From: Leptospira sanjuanensis
GTDB taxonomy: Bacteria; Spirochaetota; Leptospiria; Leptospirales; Leptospiraceae
Direction: 5' to 3'
NCBI RefSeq assembly: GCF_022267375.1
Contig: NZ_JAIZBH010000001.1
Span: 998,501 to 1,062,500, forward strand
Length of the DNA stretch: 64,000 nt
Below are positions 50,242 to 64,000 of the stretch, piece by piece. A program made the translations under genes and the position numbers. How positions within the stretch are numbered: the stretch's first letter is position 1; each line of letters begins with the position of its first letter. Below the pieces are notes generated by a model. The model had not been told where the DNA came from, ran no database searches, and saw only the letters and a program-made list of their open reading frames with translations.

Positions 50242-50507
50242 ATTTCAACATCGAGTGGTCCTTTTTAATTGCATATTTTCTAATTACGCGTATCGATTAA
50301 TATTCGGCATTGCAGCTTGAATTTGGATGAAAGCCTTTTCGTTTTTATTGAGACCTTTAGCGAATGATTTGGCTTGTAAACGTAAATGTTGTATATTAAA
50401 ATTATATAAAATTTCTTAATGCGAAACGTGATAAATGAGCGTTCGATTTATCTCAAAAGATTTGGCTTTTCTCCTTGTTAAATTTATATTGTAAAAAAGG
50501 AGAGAAA

Positions 50508-51350
50508 ATGTCGAAATTCAGAAATCAATACCTGTTAATTTTGTTATTTCTATTATTAGTAAACTGTTCTACAGAAGTCGTTCGAGTGAATAATCCAAAA
50601 ACGGATAAAGACAAGAAAACTTACGGGCTCGTTGCGTTTGGCCTCTATGTATATAATGAAAAACAAACCGATCTATTGGATATGTTTAGTAAGGATAAAG
50701 GCAGAGTCTTTAATGATCTTGGTAGGTCCGGGGTTCAATTCTCCGAAATTATTTCCAAAGACGCTGCTAAAAATCCTGTCAGCGTCAATCCGTATCCGAA
50801 TGACAGCCCAGTCCTTGTGGAAAAACGTGACTCGGTGGATTACTTCGAATCGAAAGTAGGATATATTTCGCCATTCTATCTGCTGCTTTCCGTTGATCCA
50901 ACAAAAGAATATCTTATCACGAGAATCGCTTATTCCTATGAAATAAGCTGTGGCCAGAATTGTAGAAAAACCGTTGTGCAGGATTTTCCTCTCAATTTGG
51001 CTAAATCATTTAAAGCGTTTCCGATTAAGGCGAAAGCTGGCGAAATCACATTCGGTGGGATCTTGATGGCAAGAGTTTTTCCTACGATGAAGGATGACCC
51101 TTTCGGAATTCCGGATGATACGGCTGGTCTCACGGAATTGTTTTCCGGCAATAAGGTTGCTATTAGTTTAGAGCCCGGAGAAGAGTTTATTCAGAAAATG
51201 AATTCTGATGAATTGAAGCAGTTTTTTTACGGCGGGACGGTCGATAAGAAAAATGCCGAAAAGTTGTTCTACGAAAACTTAATCAAAACTTATCAAGAAG
51301 GGTATTGGAAAACTCTAGCGGAGAAAAAGAGAGCCGCTTTAGGCAACTAA
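50508..51350 (+). CDS. Lipoprotein of unknown function in an AT-rich segment
   Basis: A 280-residue lipoprotein: signal ending [12 protein letters not shown] (Cys20), then a mature domain with [52 protein letters not shown] and [25 protein letters not shown] 50508 has AGGAG 5 bases upstream, which overrules the in-frame ATG at 50475. Base composition and codon use are noticeably more AT-rich than in neighbouring genes. No family recognised; recent acquisition is possible. Confidence 0.75.
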   Translation: MSKFRNQYLLILLFLLLVNCSTEVVRVNNPKTDKDKKTYGLVAFGLYVYNEKQTDLLDMFSKDKGRVFNDLGRSGVQFSEIISKDAAKNPVSVNPYPNDSPVLVEKRDSVDYFESKVGYISPFYLLLSVDPTKEYLITRIAYSYEISCGQNCRKTVVQDFPLNLAKSFKAFPIKAKAGEITFGGILMARVFPTMKDDPFGIPDDTAGLTELFSGNKVAISLEPGEEFIQKMNSDELKQFFYGGTVDKKNAEKLFYENLIKTYQEGYWKTLAEKKRAALGN

Positions 51351-51499
51351 ATTTGATCGCGTCTATTTCGGCGTATTTGAATTCGAAATAGACGCATTTC
51401 CGCGATTTATTTTTTTCACGAATCTTACTCAATAGTTCATATCACGAACTTCGCATATACTTGAATGTTGATCGGATTTCGGTCAAGGTTGGTTGTTTT

Positions 51500-51527
51500 T
51501 TTCCATCGGAAACGTTTCCGATGGAAA
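51500..51527. promoter_or_regulatory. 28-bp perfect palindrome (half-site TTTCCATCGGAAAC)
   Basis: The 14-base half TTTCCATCGGAAAC is followed directly by its exact reverse complement, with the centre between 51513 and 51514. The core GAAACGTTTC resembles LacI-family operators. It lies between convergent gene ends (51350 and 51546), where a terminator would be expected, but the T run is on the 5' side of the plus strand and not 3', so it is not a normal terminator. Confidence 0.6.
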
Positions 51528-51545
51528 CGACAAGACGACGTAGGA

Positions 51546-51998
51546 TCAATTCGACGAATCGGAAAACTGTGCCCTGATCGTTTCGATTCGTTTGCGATTG
51601 ACCCCTAAATCCGATTTTCCGAGACGGGAAGCGGATCTAACGTGGATCAAAGGCGCGTTTGCGTCGAATGCGAATTCCACATCGTCCACAAATCTCCAGA
51701 TCAAACTCGTAAACTCAACGTAAAGATATTTGTCTTCCTCTTTTATAAGATTGGTTCTGGCCGTTCCCAGTATCACTTTCTTCAGCTTTGCTTTCGCAAC
51801 GGTCGGATTTCCCGAATAGGTCAAGGGTTGAATAAAATGTTCCGGATCGGATGCAGGTGCAAAACTGCTCACACAATTCGGAGTTTCCGGACATGGCCCG
51901 AGTTTCCCGTTTTGAATCCCTAAGGTTATAGGTCTTGTCCCAGTGCATTGAATGAAAAGAAGAATAGAAAACAGGGAGAGGAAACGAGAAAGTCGCAC
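51546..51998 (-). CDS. DUF1499-like lipoprotein
   Basis: About 150 residues from GTG 51998: lipoprotein signal FLSLFSILLFIQC, then a DUF1499 domain with GKLGPCPETPNCVSSFAP, a middle AKLKKVILGTARTNLIKEEDKYLYVEFTSLIWRFVDDVEF and the terminal IHVRSASRLGKSDLGVNRKRIETIR. DUF1499 proteins are small secreted or membrane proteins of unknown biochemistry, widespread in proteobacteria and cyanobacteria. The longer in-frame reading to 52136 adds 46 residues without signal features. GAG at 7 bases is the only trace of a ribosome-binding site. Confidence 0.82.
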   Translation of the reverse strand: MRLSRFLSLFSILLFIQCTGTRPITLGIQNGKLGPCPETPNCVSSFAPASDPEHFIQPLTYSGNPTVAKAKLKKVILGTARTNLIKEEDKYLYVEFTSLIWRFVDDVEFAFDANAPLIHVRSASRLGKSDLGVNRKRIETIRAQFSDSSN

Positions 51999-52262
51999 GG
52001 TAATACTCGAATGCCGATGAACGCCGTTTTTTACGAATCGATTCCCGTGACTTACTTTCGACTTACGCGCGTTAGGTTGTACTCCGCTTGGAAGCGAAGG
52101 AATCACGGAAAAATCAGAAGATGCACATTTTGTCATAAAGGAAGAGTATCAGGAAAAACGAAATTGGCGAAAGAATTTTGTATTCTTTTGTAAAAATCTT
52201 ATCGATTTCTATAAAAAAATAATTTCATGAAATGTGGAGGATTTCACTCTAAGACGAAAACG

Positions 52263-52814
52263 ATGTCTCTTCTTGAATCTGAAAAAGTACCCTTAGGAAG
52301 TTTGCTTCCTTCCTTCCAGCTTCCCGACCCGAACGGAACGATTTATTCCTCCGAAAAACTTTCGGGCGCGACCGGTTTGCTGCTCGTCGTTACGTGCAAT
52401 CATTGTCCTTATGCGCAGGCGATCTGGCCGAGATTGATTCGTTTTTCCACCGAGATTCTTTCCTTAGGAGTAAGAACGGTCGCGATCAATCCGAACATTC
52501 ATCCAGATTATCCGGATGATTCTCCCCAAATGATGCTCGCAAAAATCAAAGAATGGGGTATTCCATTTCCGTATCTCGTGGACGAAGAGCAGGAAGTCGC
52601 GAGAAAATTGAGGGCAATGTGCACGCCGGATATTTATCTCTACGACAGCGAGCAAAAACTTTTTTACCACGGGAGAATGGACGACAACTGGAAAAATGAA
52701 AGACAGGTTTCCCGGAAAGAACTCGAATACGCGGTTCATCAACTCGTAAAGGGAAATCCCGCTCCGATCAATCAGATGCCTTCGATGGGCTGTTCCATCA
52801 AGTGGAAGGAGTAA
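52263..52814 (+). CDS. Thioredoxin-fold protein (AhpC/TlpA-like) with CxxC
   Basis: A 183-residue protein: [23 protein letters not shown] (peroxiredoxin-type N-terminus), [19 protein letters not shown] with an active [47 protein letters not shown] and the C-terminal helix. The redox-active pair suggests a thiol reductase or peroxide-dependent enzyme; no signal peptide, so cytoplasmic. ATG 52263 is the family-type start, in-frame ATG 52227 has no ribosome-binding site. It precedes a conserved unknown by 4 bases. Confidence 0.88.
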   Translation: MSLLESEKVPLGSLLPSFQLPDPNGTIYSSEKLSGATGLLLVVTCNHCPYAQAIWPRLIRFSTEILSLGVRTVAINPNIHPDYPDDSPQMMLAKIKEWGIPFPYLVDEEQEVARKLRAMCTPDIYLYDSEQKLFYHGRMDDNWKNERQVSRKELEYAVHQLVKGNPAPINQMPSMGCSIKWKE

Positions 52815-52818
52815 TTTC

Positions 52819-54060
52819 TTGCCTGCAATCACACCCGATCATACTCCCGTCGCCGCCGAATTCCAGGACGCGAACGTAATCAGCGAACATTATCGCGAAA
52901 TCGAAACGAAAGCCCTCGATCATTTTCGCGAGGAATTTAAAAAGAACGAAAACGCTCTGGAAAACGTTCCCGTTACCGGATTGAATCCTTTTTTAAAACG
53001 AAGCGGGGATCTCTATCAGGATTGGAGAATCTTAAAAAAGAATCTTACCGATAAATACGACGAACTTCAGAAAAGTAGAAATCTCGAATATGAATTGATC
53101 TATCGTAAACTCGTCGCGGATAAAAATCACAAAGCGAAGCCGACTTCGCTCATAGGGGATATTTTTCAATCCGTTGTCGACGGAGTTTTGAACACGGTTT
53201 ATACCTGGTTCGATTCGGAGAAGAAAACCGATCCTCCTCAAACCGCGGTTACTCCGGAAAAACGTCCGAAGAAAGAAAGCGACGACTTGAAAAAACTCTA
53301 CCGGGAAATGGTGCAAAAGAAATTAAAAGAAAGGGACCGAAGTTTTTCCCTGTTTCAAGATATTTTGAAAGAGTCGGCTTTGAATTGGAATCAGTCGTAT
53401 CGAAAGAAGTTTCATCAAAGTCTCGCTTCCACGGTCAAACAACTCGAATCTTCCAAGGCGAACAAGGCCGAAATTTTAAACGTTTCCAAAACGGCGAAGA
53501 AGGCGGTGCTAAGTTTTCACGACGAGGATAAGATTCAAAAATATTCCATTTTTATGATAGACTATTTCTTCGATCGACTTCTGAAAAAGGAGCCGGTCGC
53601 GGAAAACAAAATGGTTTTTCCCGAAAAAACGGAACCCGCAAAAACCGAGGAGAATAAAACCGCCGCCTTGATTCCGAATCCCACAAGGGAGAATTCCGAG
53701 GCGCAAAAGGCGGTGGATCGCGTCGTAAACGAATCGAATCACGAAAACGGAAAACAAAACGGCGCCAAGAAGAAATGTCCGATCACGGATTTGCCGGATC
53801 ATCTCATCAAGGAATGTTATTCCGATTATTTGATCGTGGACTTGTCGACGAAAGAGAAACGTTTGGAGTTGCATCGGATCCGTCTCGGGAAAGAGAATCA
53901 AAACACGAGAGCGGAAGCGATCGAATTCTTCAGTCAATGTGCGAACAAGGACTCCGGCTCGGTAACGGTCGCGGAAGCCGTATTAAAACGACACAATATC
54001 ACACAAGAGGAAGAATCCCGTTTAAAGGACATGATCCAAAAGCAAAAGTCGTGTAAGTAG
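52819..54060 (+). CDS. Hypothetical coiled-coil/charged protein
   Basis: A 413-residue hydrophilic protein beginning at TTG 52819 (AGGAG with a 7-base spacer inside the previous gene end). Residues 25-120 look helical and charged ([42 protein letters not shown]), residues 240-270 include the segment [25 protein letters not shown], then a low-complexity linker ([19 protein letters not shown]) and a C-terminal compact domain ([31 protein letters not shown] ... [25 protein letters not shown]). No membrane segment or known family. Likely Leptospira-restricted. Confidence 0.75.
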   Translation: MPAITPDHTPVAAEFQDANVISEHYREIETKALDHFREEFKKNENALENVPVTGLNPFLKRSGDLYQDWRILKKNLTDKYDELQKSRNLEYELIYRKLVADKNHKAKPTSLIGDIFQSVVDGVLNTVYTWFDSEKKTDPPQTAVTPEKRPKKESDDLKKLYREMVQKKLKERDRSFSLFQDILKESALNWNQSYRKKFHQSLASTVKQLESSKANKAEILNVSKTAKKAVLSFHDEDKIQKYSIFMIDYFFDRLLKKEPVAENKMVFPEKTEPAKTEENKTAALIPNPTRENSEAQKAVDRVVNESNHENGKQNGAKKKCPITDLPDHLIKECYSDYLIVDLSTKEKRLELHRIRLGKENQNTRAEAIEFFSQCANKDSGSVTVAEAVLKRHNITQEEESRLKDMIQKQKSCK

Positions 54061-54063
54061 GCT

Positions 54064-54771
54064 TTGGGACTTTTAGAAAAAGCGATCGATCGTTACGGCG
54101 GTTGGAAACTCTGGGATCGCGTCGATTCATTCGAACTCGAGTTGAAATATCTCGGCGCGCCGATTCCTAACCGAAAGGGTTTAGGCAAAACGTTCGCGAA
54201 ACCGAACTTTCTAAAAATTTATCCCAAATCGTTCACGGCCGAGTTTTTGGAATATCCTTCCGCCGGTAAAAAAATCGTATTCCAAAACGGTAAAGTAGGA
54301 ATCTTTTATATACAAGAAACCGATTTCGAATTCGAGATTCCAGATTACAGAGAAACGTTCCGAGGTTTCCGGAAATACAGACGCTGGAATCCGTTGGATG
54401 CCGCGTATTTTTTCGGATATGCGATGACTCAATACTTCAGCGTTCCTTTTGTACTCAAGGAATTCGGAGTTCGGGAAGTTCCTCTGATCGACGGTTTTCG
54501 AATCGACGCGGAGTTCCCGCAATCCATACACACTCACTGCCGAAAACAATCCTATTATTTCAACGAAGAAGGTCTTTTAATACGCAACGATTACACCGCC
54601 GACGTGATCGGACCTTGGGCGATCGGCGCACATCTTACGACGGATTATCGGGAGATGGACGGAATTCCGGTCGCGACTCGACGCAAGGTCTTTGTTCGTT
54701 TGGGAAAGTTTGTAACGTCGATTTGCGTTTTGTCGGCGGAGTTGAATCCGATTCGAGTGAATTTTCGTTGA
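54064..54771 (+). CDS. Hypothetical protein, unknown function
   Basis: A 235-residue protein from TTG 54064, 3 bases after the previous stop. It is rich in beta strands and aromatic residues: [76 protein letters not shown] and [30 protein letters not shown]. The plan recalls the lipoprotein-carrier-like beta folds of the LolA/RseB type, but no signal peptide is seen. No family assigned. Transcribed with its upstream neighbour. Confidence 0.72.
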   Translation: MGLLEKAIDRYGGWKLWDRVDSFELELKYLGAPIPNRKGLGKTFAKPNFLKIYPKSFTAEFLEYPSAGKKIVFQNGKVGIFYIQETDFEFEIPDYRETFRGFRKYRRWNPLDAAYFFGYAMTQYFSVPFVLKEFGVREVPLIDGFRIDAEFPQSIHTHCRKQSYYFNEEGLLIRNDYTADVIGPWAIGAHLTTDYREMDGIPVATRRKVFVRLGKFVTSICVLSAELNPIRVNFR

Positions 54772-54774
54772 AGC

Positions 54775-54913
54775 GGAGATCCTACATTTCTCAAGAATTC
54801 GATATAGGAAGTAGGAGATCCTACCGCAGTTTCGGAAACGGAAACGCGCACAGAATTTGTAAGAGTTCCCACATCTTTCCGAGTAACCCTGCTTACTCGC
54901 AGGAGTTCCCACA
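54775..54913. repeat. Intergenic repeat block with two stem-loops
   Basis: The 258-base gap before fliK contains GGAGATCCTAC at 54775-54785 and 54814-54824, the latter inside a small hairpin GTAGG-AGAT-CCTAC (54811-54824). Further on, two copies of GAGTTCCCACA (54863-54873 and 54903-54913) flank a 7-bp hairpin CGAGTAA/TTACTCG (54880-54899). The first motif recurs in reverse at 5764. No gene can be supported here. Confidence 0.6.
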
Positions 54914-55012
54914 CTCTCCCTCGGAAATTCCGCTCTTCTTCGCGACATAATCGCAAAAGGGAAGAAGATAATTTAAAAAACCGTCAAGGAATTCCGTGAA
55001 AGATCGATTTTA

Positions 55013-55031
55013 ATACTGCGGAGCGCAGTAT
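55013..55031 (+). promoter_or_regulatory. Hairpin covering ribosome-binding site and start codon of fliK
   Basis: ATACTGCG (55013-55020) and CGCAGTAT (55024-55031) are perfectly complementary across a 3-base loop GAG. The Shine-Dalgarno core GGAG (55020-55023) and the first two bases of the ATG (55030) lie inside the structure. In RNA it would block translation initiation unless melted or remodelled. Confidence 0.6.
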
Positions 55032-56643
55032 GAACATTTCCGGTGAACTTCCTCTAACAGAATTTAAACCTCAGAAATATACGGAACAAACCCCAGGTCT
55101 TCCGACCCTCGGTGCTCCGATCGGAAAAAATTCCTTTCTCGACGTTATGAAATCTCTGCAAGGTTCCGCGCAGAAGGGATTGGACGAAACTCTGACCGGA
55201 ATTCAGAACGCATTCTCGAAGTCCGAAGTTCCCGCTCCCCAAGAAAAAAAAATCGAATCTTCCGACAAGAATGACACGGAAGAAGTTGCTTCCAAAGAAG
55301 AAGTTAAAACGGAAAACGAAGAAGTCGCTCGCGAGGAAGACGAGTTCGAAGCGGTCAAAGAAGCGGATAACGTAACGACGCTGCCTTGGTTTCTCGTTGC
55401 GGAAGCGAAACCGAACGAAACGGTCGATCCTGAAATCGAATCCGCAATCATAAACGAACTACAAACACAAATCACGGAAGAAGTCGCAACCGAATCCCTC
55501 GAATCAAAACAGGTTTCTACGAGCGAGCTGATCGAGACCCTTTTTGCAACGGAAGAATCTTCGGAATTGTTAAGCGAAGTAGCGAAAGAGGAAGGATCCG
55601 CGTTTCAACCGGAAGAGCAGGGAGAAACCTTGCCTCTCTATGAAGACTCGAAAGAGATCAAACGCCCGATGATCTCTAAAAGGGAAGAATCGATTCGCGA
55701 AGAAGCATTTAAATCATCCGAAACAAAATCATCCTCCGAAATTTCAAGAAACATCGAAACAAACGCAAAAGAATCCAAAGAAAACGTAAATGTGAAAAAT
55801 CTTTCCAACAAAGAGAACGGCTCGAAAGGATCTGAAGAGGCGAGAATCGAAGTTTCCAAAGAACTCGCACTCGATTCCGAAAAATGGAAGATCAGCCGGG
55901 ATAAAAAAACGGATTCTTACATGAACCTGAAGACAGCGGCAAGAGAAGAAATTAAAACCGCAGTTCTCAATCAATTCGCCGAAAATTCTTCCGGAAAATC
56001 CGGACAAGGTCAGGAACAATCCTTCCGCAACGGAGGGGATTCGTATTCTTCTCTTGTAAAAGGTGTTGGAGCCGCCGGAGTCGGCGCTTCGAGAGACAAC
56101 GGAAACTTCAACAAAGAATTCTCCCTTTCCAAAGATGCGGGCGTTTTATCGAAAAAAGACGTTCAACATAACTTTCAAAATCTGATCCGTTCCGCAAGAG
56201 TGCAGATCCTTGAAAACGGAAGAACGGAAGCGAGCATCCGCATGAATCCGAAAGACCTCGGGCAAATGTCCCTTTCGATTTCCACGGACAAGGACTTGGT
56301 ACGCGGAAAACTTCTCGTCGAATCCGAAACCGTCAAACAGCAGTTAGTCGCCGATCTCGCGAGTTTGAAACAGGATCTCAAAGCGAACGGTCTCGAACTC
56401 GAGTCGCTCGTGATCGAAGTCAAAGAAAGAGAGGAAACGTTCGCGTTCAACGGCGATTCCGATAAGAACGGAAAAGATCCTAATTCTTTCCAAGCCGCGT
56501 TCGGAGAGGAATGGAACTCCGACTTTAAAAAATCTTTTTACGAAGAAGACGAACTTTCCCTAGAAGAAAATTCTTCCGAGTCTCATGGTTTTTCTGAAAA
56601 AACCGAAGGGAAAACCGAGAAACTGCTCGATCTGAAAGTATAG
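55030..56643 (+). CDS. fliK: Flagellar hook-length control protein FliK-like
   Basis: A 537-residue protein, largely disordered and Glu/Lys/Ser-rich to about residue 380, then a C-terminal Flg_hook domain ([76 protein letters not shown] split across 385-460) that contains the family VxLxPxxLGxhxhxh pattern as [16 protein letters not shown]. FliK is exported and sets hook length by switching the export apparatus. It is followed after 15 bases by flgD and then flgE, so an operon. A perfect hairpin covers its initiation region (see 55013-55031). Confidence 0.85.
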   Translation: MNISGELPLTEFKPQKYTEQTPGLPTLGAPIGKNSFLDVMKSLQGSAQKGLDETLTGIQNAFSKSEVPAPQEKKIESSDKNDTEEVASKEEVKTENEEVAREEDEFEAVKEADNVTTLPWFLVAEAKPNETVDPEIESAIINELQTQITEEVATESLESKQVSTSELIETLFATEESSELLSEVAKEEGSAFQPEEQGETLPLYEDSKEIKRPMISKREESIREEAFKSSETKSSSEISRNIETNAKESKENVNVKNLSNKENGSKGSEEARIEVSKELALDSEKWKISRDKKTDSYMNLKTAAREEIKTAVLNQFAENSSGKSGQGQEQSFRNGGDSYSSLVKGVGAAGVGASRDNGNFNKEFSLSKDAGVLSKKDVQHNFQNLIRSARVQILENGRTEASIRMNPKDLGQMSLSISTDKDLVRGKLLVESETVKQQLVADLASLKQDLKANGLELESLVIEVKEREETFAFNGDSDKNGKDPNSFQAAFGEEWNSDFKKSFYEEDELSLEENSSESHGFSEKTEGKTEKLLDLKV

Positions 56644-56658
56644 GCCTCGGAGGAAATC

Positions 56659-57435
<777 letters not shown>

Positions 57436-57466
57436 ATAAACAAAGGATTATCGAGGTAACAGCTTT

Positions 57467-58861
<1,395 letters not shown>

Positions 58862-58880
58862 GAATCTTTCTGATTGATTT

Positions 58881-58912
58881 CCTCTTCGGTCCATTCCATT
58901 GAGCCGAAGAGG
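58881..58912 (+). terminator. Possible terminator after flgE
   Basis: CCTCTTCGG (58881-58889) and CCGAAGAGG (58904-58912) form a perfect 9-bp stem with a 14-base loop, 19 bases after the flgE stop. No T run follows, so Rho-independent termination is doubtful; it may stabilise the 3' end of the transcript. Confidence 0.45.
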
Positions 58913-59025
58913 GGATGAATCCCGCAAGTTTCAAGTTATAGAATCGTTCTCTTTTTTTTGCCGAATCGGAGGAAAAATTCTCTTTCCACTATATTTCCAG
59001 TACAGTTTCATTGGTTCCTGGTAGG

Positions 59026-61008
<1,983 letters not shown>

Positions 61009-61105
61009 GCGGACAGCTCGGGTTTCAACTTCGATTGCGACGCGTAAGTTCATTATGGCGTTCCCGCGCCCGAAATGATTGTTAAACGAAGTTCTTGGAA
61101 AAACG

Positions 61106-61166
61106 GCGCGGGCCGGGCTTGCTCCGCGCTCAGGCTAACGCCTTCGGTCGTCTCTTGCGAGACGAC
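61106..61166. repeat. GC-rich intergenic segment with two inverted repeats
   Basis: Within the 359-base gap between convergent genes (61009-61367), GCGCGG (61106-61111) faces CCGCGC (61124-61129), and GTCGTCTC (61147-61154) faces GAGACGAC (61159-61166) over a TTGC loop. The segment is much more GC-rich than its surroundings. No gene is supported in the gap; a dispersed palindromic repeat is likely. Confidence 0.5.
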
Positions 61167-61367
61167 TGCTTTGCACGCTCCACATCCCTAACGCGGAAAA
61201 CAAATCGAAAGTAGAGTGAGTTTTTGGAGCACACTGTAAACGGAAGTAGCATTTCTGAAAATGCCGCTTCCAATTTTCAAGTGGAATTTATCGTGATCGT
61301 TTGTCGGAACAATTGAAAAATTTTCCTTGCTAAAGAAGAAAGCGGTTTTAATTCCTTCCGATTCTTT

Positions 61368-62867
<1,500 letters not shown>

Positions 62868-62915
62868 TTTTAGACCGGTGAACAGTGATTGACAGGTTAT
62901 TTTCACCCCCGATAG

Positions 62916-63278
<363 letters not shown>

Positions 63279-63284
63279 GCCTCG

Positions 63285-64000
63285 ATGTCCTCCGCTCAAC
63301 TACACCGGGTTCTCCGGGAAATCATCGCCACTAAACAAAACGAAATCAAGGAAATCGGAAAGTATGACCCGGCTCCTTATCGAGGACTCGGGCTTGGAGA
63401 ATCTCTGCGAAGCAGAAACTTTTCCATCATCGCCGAGTGCAAACGCAAAAGTCCTTCTGCCGGCGAAATCCGCTCCGATTATGATCCCGTTAAAATCGCA
63501 AAGACGTACGAGGATTCCGGCGCTTCCGCGGTTTCCGTTCTGACGGATCGAAATTATTTCGGCGGTTCTTTAGAGGATCTAAAGAACGTTTCTTCTCTTT
63601 TGAAAATCCCCGTTTTAAGAAAAGACTTTATTTTGGATGAATCTCAAATTCGAGAAGGGAGAGCCTTCGGCGCCTCCGCGATTCTTTTGATCGTGAGAAT
63701 TTTGACTCCCGATCAGATAAAAACGTTTTTGAAATCCGCAGCGTCGCTGGGAATGGATTGTCTCGTGGAAGTTCACACGGCGCAAGAAGCGAAGATCGCC
63801 TTAGACTGCGGCGCGGAAATTATAGGAATCAATACGAGAGACTTGGATACGTTTCAGATTCATCCGAATTTGGTCGAAGAGGTCTCCGCGTTTTTACCGC
63901 CTAACATCGTCAAGGTGGGAGAGTCCGGTGTTAAGAGCCGCGCGGATTTGGACGCATTCCGCAGACTCGTGGATGCCGCGTTGATCGGAACGTATTTTAT
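63285..64000 (+). CDS. trpC: Indole-3-glycerol-phosphate synthase (partial)
   Basis: The gene runs off the right edge; 238 residues are visible, nearly the full family length. Motifs of the TIM-barrel enzyme: [16 protein letters not shown] (catalytic Glu and Lys), [59 protein letters not shown] and [15 protein letters not shown]. It closes the indole ring in tryptophan synthesis (CdRP to indole-3-glycerol phosphate). No other trp gene is in the window. ATG at 63285 is six bases after the STAS stop. Confidence 0.95.
   Translation, partial: MSSAQLHRVLREIIATKQNEIKEIGKYDPAPYRGLGLGESLRSRNFSIIAECKRKSPSAGEIRSDYDPVKIAKTYEDSGASAVSVLTDRNYFGGSLEDLKNVSSLLKIPVLRKDFILDESQIREGRAFGASAILLIVRILTPDQIKTFLKSAASLGMDCLVEVHTAQEAKIALDCGAEIIGINTRDLDTFQIHPNLVEEVSAFLPPNIVKVGESGVKSRADLDAFRRLVDAALIGTYF

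Overview
The window reads as chromosomal DNA of a Leptospira species. The evidence is the very high density of predicted lipoproteins with loose spirochaetal lipoboxes, a DUF1574-like protein beside an MBOAT acyltransferase, spirochaete-type flagellar hook genes, tandem DUF1566 lipoproteins and many isolated two-component genes. Base composition looks moderate (mid-40s percent GC by eye, not counted), higher than L. interrogans, so a higher-GC member of the genus is more likely; the species is not resolvable by reading.

Layout. 1-3.8 kb: a partial quinone-oxidoreductase-like gene, sufE, then a minus-strand LemA-TPM-TPM operon and a pair of tiny genes. 3.9-9.9 kb: a PAS-GAF-PP2C (SpoIIE-type) phosphatase, two tandem DUF1566 lipoproteins and an EamA permease. 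9.9-16 kb: a probable zinc-metalloprotease lipoprotein with a non-canonical start, a BASS-family symporter, a DUF374 acyltransferase and two divergent alpha/beta-hydrolase lipoproteins. 16-21.4 kb: a three-gene phosphorelay (CHASE3 kinase, stand-alone receiver, receiver-kinase hybrid), a methyltransferase and a CapA-like protein. 21.5-25.2 kb: a cobalamin riboswitch followed by a BtuB-like TonB-dependent receptor and a translationally coupled beta-propeller-like lipoprotein. 25.2-29.9 kb: an ankyrin protein apparently frameshifted into a downstream lipoprotein, several unknown small proteins, an SGNH-hydrolase lipoprotein and a predicted beta-barrel. 30-32.5 kb: MBOAT plus DUF1574-like pair, then tRNA-Arg(CCG). 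32.7-38.6 kb: thymidylate kinase, a serine-less HtrA paralogue beside a complete HtrA, ruvB and a TonB-C-like protein. 38.8-46.8 kb: a 7TM-DISM kinase with a NarL-type regulator, envelope proteins of unknown role, rsmD and a membrane sulfatase-fold enzyme. 46.9-50.2 kb: carB with a clear terminator. 50.5-54.8 kb: unknown lipoproteins, a thioredoxin-like protein and two conserved unknowns. 55-61 kb: fliK-flgD-flgE and an HD-GYP protein. 61.4-64 kb: murD, divergent from a STAS protein and the start of trpC.

How the genes work together. The window mixes housekeeping enzymes (carB, murD, tmk, ruvB, rsmD, trpC, sufE) with envelope and signalling functions. The clearest functional units are the riboswitch-controlled cobalamin-uptake pair, the hook-assembly operon, the MBOAT/DUF1574 O-acylation pair and the LemA/TPM operon. 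No CRISPR array, prophage, insertion sequence or transposase was seen. The most interesting observations are the putative two-component surface cobalamin receptor, the hairpin that covers both ribosome-binding site and start codon of fliK, the serine-less HtrA paralogue, the HExxHxxGxxH lipoprotein lacking a normal start codon, the ankyrin-lipoprotein frameshift fusion, and a 28-bp perfect palindrome between convergent genes.
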